Positions 4,035 to 8,060 of a stretch of DNA of 8,060 nucleotides are shown in pieces (position 1 is the stretch's first letter; each line of letters begins with the position of its first letter). Below the pieces are notes generated by a model. It saw only the letters and a list, made by a program, of their open reading frames with translations. It ran no database searches and was not told the DNA's origin. The DNA comes from an uncultured Clostridia bacterium (lineage in GTDB: Bacteria > Bacillota > Clostridia > TANB77 > CAG-508): the NCBI GenBank assembly GCA_948857205.1, contig CAQPRV010000067.1, forward strand, positions 1 to 8,060. The letters are read 5' to 3'. A program made the translations under genes and the position numbers.

Positions 4035-6427
4035 AACTCTGCTTCAACTTGCTTCTTCAATTCAGAAATAATATCATCCATTAATTTATTTATTTCATCA
4101 TCACTTAAAGTTCTACTTTTATCTCTGAAAGTTAAACTATAGGCAACACTCTTTTTATCTTCTCCCAACTTTTCATCTCTATAAATATCAAATAATTTAA
4201 TATTCTCTAATTGCTTCTTTCCTTTTTTAGTAATAATCTTTTCTATTTGACCAACTTCAATTTCCTCTTTAACTATTATAGCTATATCTCTTTCAACTGC
4301 TGGAAATTTTGGAACTTCAGTATACTTTTTATTTTCTTTTGAATATTTAACTAGTTTCGTAATGTTCAATTCTGCTAAATATACTCTCATACCAATATGA
4401 TATTTTTCAAGTACTTCTGGATGAACTTCTCCTATTGTTCCTATTACATCTGTTCCAACTTTTAAATTCGCACATCTACCTGGATGATAGGCTTCATTTT
4501 TTGTTTCTTTCTCAAGGTCATATTTATTTATATTTATTACTTCTAATACATTTTCTATTAAACCTTTTAAAGTATAAAAATCTTCCTTATCTCCATATAT
4601 CCCTATTGTAAGTATATCTTCTTGTAGTGGAACTTCTCCATTTTCTATTTGATTATTTGTATTTTTATAATTTCTTGATATATCAAATAATTTTACATTT
4701 TGATTTTTCTTATTTACATTATTTGCTAGCATTTGCATTATACTAGGTATTGTTGTTGGTCTCATTAATTTATAATCATCATTTAAAGGATTTTGAATTG
4801 TTATTGCGTATTTTTTTAATTCTTCATTTATATTTGATTTTTCTAAATCTTTTTCACTTACAAATCCATAAGTATATATTTCAGATAAACCTCTATTTAC
4901 TAGTATTTCTCTTATTTTCTTTTGTATTTTTTGTTCTTTATTTCTTATTCCTACTGTTGTTTCTGCATTTAATAAAGTAGTTTCTAATTTATCATATCCA
5001 TAAAATCTAAGTATTTCTTCAGCAATATCTGCAAGAAATTCCAAATCCATTCTAAAATATGGAGCTATTACAAAATCATTTTCAAATTTAATTTCTAACT
5101 TTTCTAAAATCTCAATCATTTCTTGTTTTGTTAAGTTTATTCCTAATAATCTATTTATTCTCTCTACATCTAGTGGGATTTTATTAATTTTTTGTTTTGT
5201 AGGATATTCGTCAATTTTTCCTTCTATAGCTTTTCCAGCCTTTATTTGTTCAACTAATTGAATAGCTCTATTTATAGCTCTTAAAGCATTTTCTGGTGAT
5301 AATCCTTTTTCAAATCTTGATGAACTTTCTGTTCTTAATCCAACTTTTTTAGCAGTCTTTCTTACACTTCCACCATTAAATACTGCTGATTCAAATACTA
5401 CTGTTGTTGTATTTTCTTCTATTTCTGAATTTAATCCTCCCATAACTCCTGCTATTGCTAATGCTTTTTCTTCATCGCTTATTACTAAGTCATTTTCATC
5501 TAATTTTCTTTCTTGTTCATCAAGAGTAGTTATAATTTCATCCTTCTTTGCACGTCTTACTGTTATATGTTTTCCTTTAATTGAATTTATATCAAAAGCA
5601 TGCATTGGTTGACCCATTTCTAGCATAACATAATTAGTAATATCTACAATATTATTAATACTTCTAACTCCACATGCTTTTAATCTTCTTTTCATCCATT
5701 CTGGTGAAGGTCCTATTTTAACATCTTTTACAACTCTTGCTATGTAACGGTAACATAAATCTGGTGCTTCAATATCTACTTTTAAACCTTCAAGCTCTTT
5801 TTTTGTTTCTATTAGTAATTCATCAATATCTTTTCTTGGATTTTTAAATTCTTTATTTAGCGATACTGCTGTTTCTCTACCTAAACCTTCTATTGATAAA
5901 CAATCTGGTCTATTGGGAGTTATTTCAAAATCTATTATTTCTTCTTTTAAATTTAATACATCAACTATATTTTTGCCTAATTCATTTTCATAGTTCTTAT
6001 CCAAAATCATTATTCCTCTTTCTATTTGATTTGGATAATCTGCTAAATCTAACCCTAATTCTCCAACAGAACACATCATTCCACATGATTCTACTCCTCT
6101 TAAATTACCTTTCTTAATTTTTATTCCACCTGGTAATTCTGAACCATCTTTTGCAATTGGAACTATGTCATTTTCTTTTATATTATCTGCTCCTGTAACA
6201 ATTTGTACTACTTCTTCCCCAATATCAACTTTTGTAACAACTAAATGATCTGAGTCTTCATGCTTTTTTATTTCTAATATTTTTCCAACTACAACATTTT
6301 TTATTTCTTTGCCTTTTTGCTCAATTGTTTCAACTTTTGAACCTGTCATTGTTAATATATCACCTAATTTATTAACATCAACATCTATATCACTATACTC
6401 TTTTAACCATTCAACACTTGTTTTCAT
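4022..6427 (-). CDS. pheT: Phenylalanyl-tRNA synthetase beta subunit
   Basis: The 801-residue large subunit of the alpha2-beta2 PheRS, which charges tRNA-Phe; the beta chain binds the tRNA and removes mis-attached tyrosine. Domains in order: an N-terminal EMAPII-like OB fold (about 40-155, with DSDHLVVTKVDIG and NLRGVESCGMMCS); the B3/B4 editing domain (about 210-385, with GVRSINNIVDITNYVMLEMG and QPMHAFD); B5 (about 405-475, ending in FLADIAEEILRFYGYDKL); a catalytic-like core without active-site motifs (about 490-690); and a C-terminal FDX-ACB anticodon-binding domain (about 705-800, with VPKFPAVERDIAIIV and SLTFRDKSRTLSDDE). Length matches the bacterial family (about 800). The ATG has AGGGAG 7 bases upstream (6435-6440). 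It lies 30 bases after the pheS stop and is co-transcribed under the T-box. No frameshift or missing domain is seen. Confidence 0.98.
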   Translation of the reverse strand: MKTSVEWLKEYSDIDVDVNKLGDILTMTGSKVETIEQKGKEIKNVVVGKILEIKKHEDSDHLVVTKVDIGEEVVQIVTGADNIKENDIVPIAKDGSELPGGIKIKKGNLRGVESCGMMCSVGELGLDLADYPNQIERGIMILDKNYENELGKNIVDVLNLKEEIIDFEITPNRPDCLSIEGLGRETAVSLNKEFKNPRKDIDELLIETKKELEGLKVDIEAPDLCYRYIARVVKDVKIGPSPEWMKRRLKACGVRSINNIVDITNYVMLEMGQPMHAFDINSIKGKHITVRRAKKDEIITTLDEQERKLDENDLVISDEEKALAIAGVMGGLNSEIEENTTTVVFESAVFNGGSVRKTAKKVGLRTESSSRFEKGLSPENALRAINRAIQLVEQIKAGKAIEGKIDEYPTKQKINKIPLDVERINRLLGINLTKQEMIEILEKLEIKFENDFVIAPYFRMDLEFLADIAEEILRFYGYDKLETTLLNAETTVGIRNKEQKIQKKIREILVNRGLSEIYTYGFVSEKDLEKSNINEELKKYAITIQNPLNDDYKLMRPTTIPSIMQMLANNVNKKNQNVKLFDISRNYKNTNNQIENGEVPLQEDILTIGIYGDKEDFYTLKGLIENVLEVININKYDLEKETKNEAYHPGRCANLKVGTDVIGTIGEVHPEVLEKYHIGMRVYLAELNITKLVKYSKENKKYTEVPKFPAVERDIAIIVKEEIEVGQIEKIITKKGKKQLENIKLFDIYRDEKLGEDKKSVAYSLTFRDKSRTLSDDEINKLMDDIISELKKQVEAELRGI

Positions 6428-6457
6428 TATTTTTCTCCCTTTTAAAATATATTTCTA

Positions 6458-7477
6458 TTAAAACTGTTTTAAAAATCTTACATCATTTTCAAATAACAAT
6501 CTCATATCTTCTATGCCAAATTTCGCCATTGCAATTCTTTCTACACCAAATCCAAATGCAAAACCAGAATATTCTTTTGGATTAATTCCACAGTTTGTTA
6601 ATACCTTAGGGTGAACCATTCCACAACCTAAAAGTTCTATCCAGCCTTCACCTTTACATACTCTACACCCTTTTCCTCCACAAACGAAACATGATACATC
6701 GGCCTCTGCACTTGGTTCAGTAAAGGGAAAGTGATGTGGTCTAAATCTTATTTTGGTATTTTCTCCTAAACATTTCTTTGCAAATATTTCTAAAGTTCCT
6801 TTTAAATCTGCCATTGATATATTTTTATCTATAACTAAGCCTTCAATTTGATGAAATACTGGTGAATGTGTAGCATCTACACTATCAGAACGATATACTG
6901 CACCAGGACATATTATTTTTATTGGAGGCTTTTGTGTTTCCATAACTCTTGCTTGTACTGGAGAGGTTTGGCTTCTTAATACTACATCTTTATTTATATA
7001 AAAAGTATCTTGTAAGTCTCTTGCTGGATGATCTGGAGGAGTATTAAGTTTGTCAAAATTATAGATTGCTTTTTCTACTTCTGGTCCATCTGCAATTTGA
7101 TATCCCATTCCTAAAAAGATTTCTTCTACTTCGTTTATTGTTTGTGTTATTGGATGTAAAGATCCTATATTATTTTTTTTACTTGGCTCTGTAATGTCAA
7201 TATTTTCTGTCTCTAGTCTTTTTAACAATTCTTGTCTTTTTAATTGTTTTTCTTTACTCTCTATTAAGTTATTAATCTCATCTCTTACTTGGTTTACCAA
7301 AGCTCCTATTTTTGGTCTATCTTCTGCACCTAATCCTCCCATTTGTCTTAAAACTAATGTTAGTTCTCCTTTTTTTCCTAAATATTTTACTCTCAATTCA
7401 TTTAAAATTTTTAAATCATTAGATTTACTAATTTCATTAATTGAGCTTTCTTTAATTTTTGAAATTTGTTCTTCCAT
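6458..7477 (-). CDS. pheS: Phenylalanyl-tRNA synthetase alpha subunit
   Basis: The 339-residue catalytic subunit of PheRS, a class II synthetase that activates phenylalanine and attaches it to tRNA-Phe. The N-terminal coiled-coil arm (about 1-90) includes KYLGKKGELTLVLRQMGGL (31-49). The catalytic domain shows GPEVE and NFDKLNTPPDHPARDLQDTF (140-159), LRSQTSPVQAR (167-177), the motif 2 region GAVYRSDSVDATHSPVFHQI (192-211), RPHHFPFTEPSAEADV (246-261) and motif 3 GFGVERIAM (309-317). Four cysteines (263, 266, 271, 274) in the SCFVCGGKGCRVC stretch are usual in Firmicute PheS. The ATG at 7475-7477 has AAGGAG 9 bases upstream. It is first in the operon and is governed by the Phe T-box leader directly upstream. 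Length is normal (B. subtilis about 344). Confidence 0.98.
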   Translation of the reverse strand: MEEQISKIKESSINEISKSNDLKILNELRVKYLGKKGELTLVLRQMGGLGAEDRPKIGALVNQVRDEINNLIESKEKQLKRQELLKRLETENIDITEPSKKNNIGSLHPITQTINEVEEIFLGMGYQIADGPEVEKAIYNFDKLNTPPDHPARDLQDTFYINKDVVLRSQTSPVQARVMETQKPPIKIICPGAVYRSDSVDATHSPVFHQIEGLVIDKNISMADLKGTLEIFAKKCLGENTKIRFRPHHFPFTEPSAEADVSCFVCGGKGCRVCKGEGWIELLGCGMVHPKVLTNCGINPKEYSGFAFGFGVERIAMAKFGIEDMRLLFENDVRFLKQF

Positions 7478-7503
7478 ACTTATAAACTCCTTTTTTTAAT
7501 TAT

Positions 7504-7541
7504 AAAAAACCATTTCCTCCTTATTTTTTAGGACGAAATGG
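7504..7541 (-). terminator. T-box intrinsic terminator of pheS
   Basis: CCATTTCGTCCT pairs with AGGAGGAAATGG (one G-G mismatch in 12) around an 8-base loop, followed by six U (7504-7509). The 5' arm contains CGTCCT, which in the antiterminator pairs instead with the AGG of the T-box, so the two folds exclude each other. Confidence 0.93.
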
Positions 7542-7757
7542 CTATTATCCGTGGTACCACCTAATTTTATTAGTTTTTTATTACTAACCTCTTTTGCTTT
7601 AACGTTGCAACCGTCTTTTCCTACTACTTACTTTCAAAAAAGAACCTAAAAAAGTGAAATTTCTATATATTTTTTGTTAATGGTTTTCAGCCAAAGACCA
7701 TTTTCTCTTTTAATTTTATATTATATATATACTTTGCTTTTTTATTGGCTTTTTTAT
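7504..7757 (-). promoter_or_regulatory. Phenylalanine T-box riboswitch leader
   Basis: This leader senses uncharged tRNA-Phe and lets transcription read into pheST. The T-box motif AGGTGGTACCACGG is at 7549-7562; its UGGU bulge suits a tRNA with A73. TTAGG/CCTAA (7560-7564 with 7528-7532) can form the antiterminator helix. In Stem I, a basal helix A6G/CU6 (7737-7743 with 7648-7654) borders an internal loop with AGTA (7730-7733) on one side and the specifier UUC (7656-7658), followed by the usual A, on the other. UUC is a phenylalanine codon. The distal part has AGAG and a hairpin AATGGT/ACCATT (7697-7702 with 7679-7684) with a GGCTGAAA loop resembling the conserved terminal loop. The specifier agrees with the downstream gene. 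Start is set by the promoter; I did not fold the RNA. Confidence 0.93.
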
Positions 7758-7763
7758 TTTTTT

Positions 7764-7792
7764 ATTGTAGCATATTTATTTAAATTTATCAA
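7764..7792 (-). promoter_or_regulatory. Promoter of the pheST operon
   Basis: -35 TTGATA (7787-7792), 17-base spacer, and -10 TACAAT (7764-7769) preceded by TGC, an extended -10. Transcription is predicted to start near 7757, just upstream of T-box Stem I. Confidence 0.85.
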
Positions 7793-8060
7793 TAGTTTTT
7801 TACCTAATTTTTCTACTTTGGAATAAAATAGTTACAATTCAGTAAATATTTATTTACTTGAGCTACCTAAAACCTACAAATCTTGATTTTTATGGTAGAT
7901 AATTAAATAAAGGAAAGAAAAATATCTAAAATATTTATGAAATTTCGAATGCAACTGGAAAATATTTAGAAATTATTATCATATAAAATGAGGGATGTTC
8001 AAGGCAAAACTACACTATTATCCATTTCTCATAAATTCCTCGGCTACAATAAAAAAATAA
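7793..8060. other. Non-coding AT-rich region upstream of pheST
   Basis: No supported gene. It contains a short hairpin AGTAAAT/ATTTACT (7841-7858) and an imperfect inverted repeat CTAAAATATTT/AAATATTTAG (7926-7936 with 7960-7969). At the right edge a plus-strand reading from ATG 7988 stays open for 24 codons without a ribosome binding site, and a minus-strand reading enters from the edge and stops near 8020. Both are too short to call. Confidence 0.6.

Noticed and set aside
4750..6117. Two plus-strand ORFs inside pheT
   Set aside because: They lie antisense to well-conserved PheRS beta domains and have no supporting signals.
7988..8059. Plus-strand ORF start at the right edge containing GKTTLL, resembling a P-loop
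   Set aside because: Only 24 codons, no ribosome binding site, no preceding glycine-rich loop, and codon choice richer in GC than the neighbours; likely chance.
8020..8060. Minus-strand reading entering from the right edge and ending at TAA (about 13 codons)
   Set aside because: Too short to distinguish a gene tail from chance without sequence beyond 8060.

Overview
The window is very AT-rich DNA in which every supported gene reads leftward on the minus strand. Low GC, strong AAGGAGG ribosome binding sites, a T-box leader and a ctsR-mcsA-mcsB-clpC operon all point to a Firmicute. The McsB and CtsR sequences look clostridial rather than bacillar; that placement is an inference from reading, not from a search.

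In transcription order (right to left), 8060-7793 is non-coding, AT-rich DNA with small inverted repeats. Next come a sigma-A-type promoter (7764-7792) and a phenylalanine T-box leader (7504-7757) with a UUC specifier, a UGGU T-box motif and an intrinsic terminator. This leader controls pheS (6458-7477) and pheT (4022-6427), the two subunits of phenylalanyl-tRNA synthetase. A terminator that includes the pheT stop codon closes the unit. The 3.6-4.0 kb gap holds a conspicuous palindrome of about 130 bp (3764-3892) that may be a MITE-like element or a structured RNA.

A separate short unit follows. A promoter (3694-3721) drives an unrecognised coiled-coil protein (2970-3581) built on five identical 21-bp repeats, and it ends at a 15-bp perfect terminator hairpin (2916-2960). 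A 64-residue hypothetical ORF (2721-2915) starts at the end of that hairpin, in the same frame as the coiled-coil gene.

The left third is the class III heat-shock operon: ctsR (repressor), mcsA (zinc-finger activator), mcsB (protein arginine kinase) and the first 164 codons of clpC (AAA+ unfoldase, cut by the window edge). A promoter with a 17-bp spacer is bracketed by two CtsR-type heptad repeats. The logic is autoregulatory: CtsR represses the operon, McsA/McsB help inactivate CtsR and mark proteins with phosphoarginine, and ClpC (with ClpP elsewhere) recognises and degrades them. The most unusual points are the altered NEEDH loop in McsB (GEDDH), the large intergenic palindrome, and the repeat-built coiled-coil gene with its in-frame trailing ORF. 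I see no convincing new multi-gene system; most of the window is core housekeeping.
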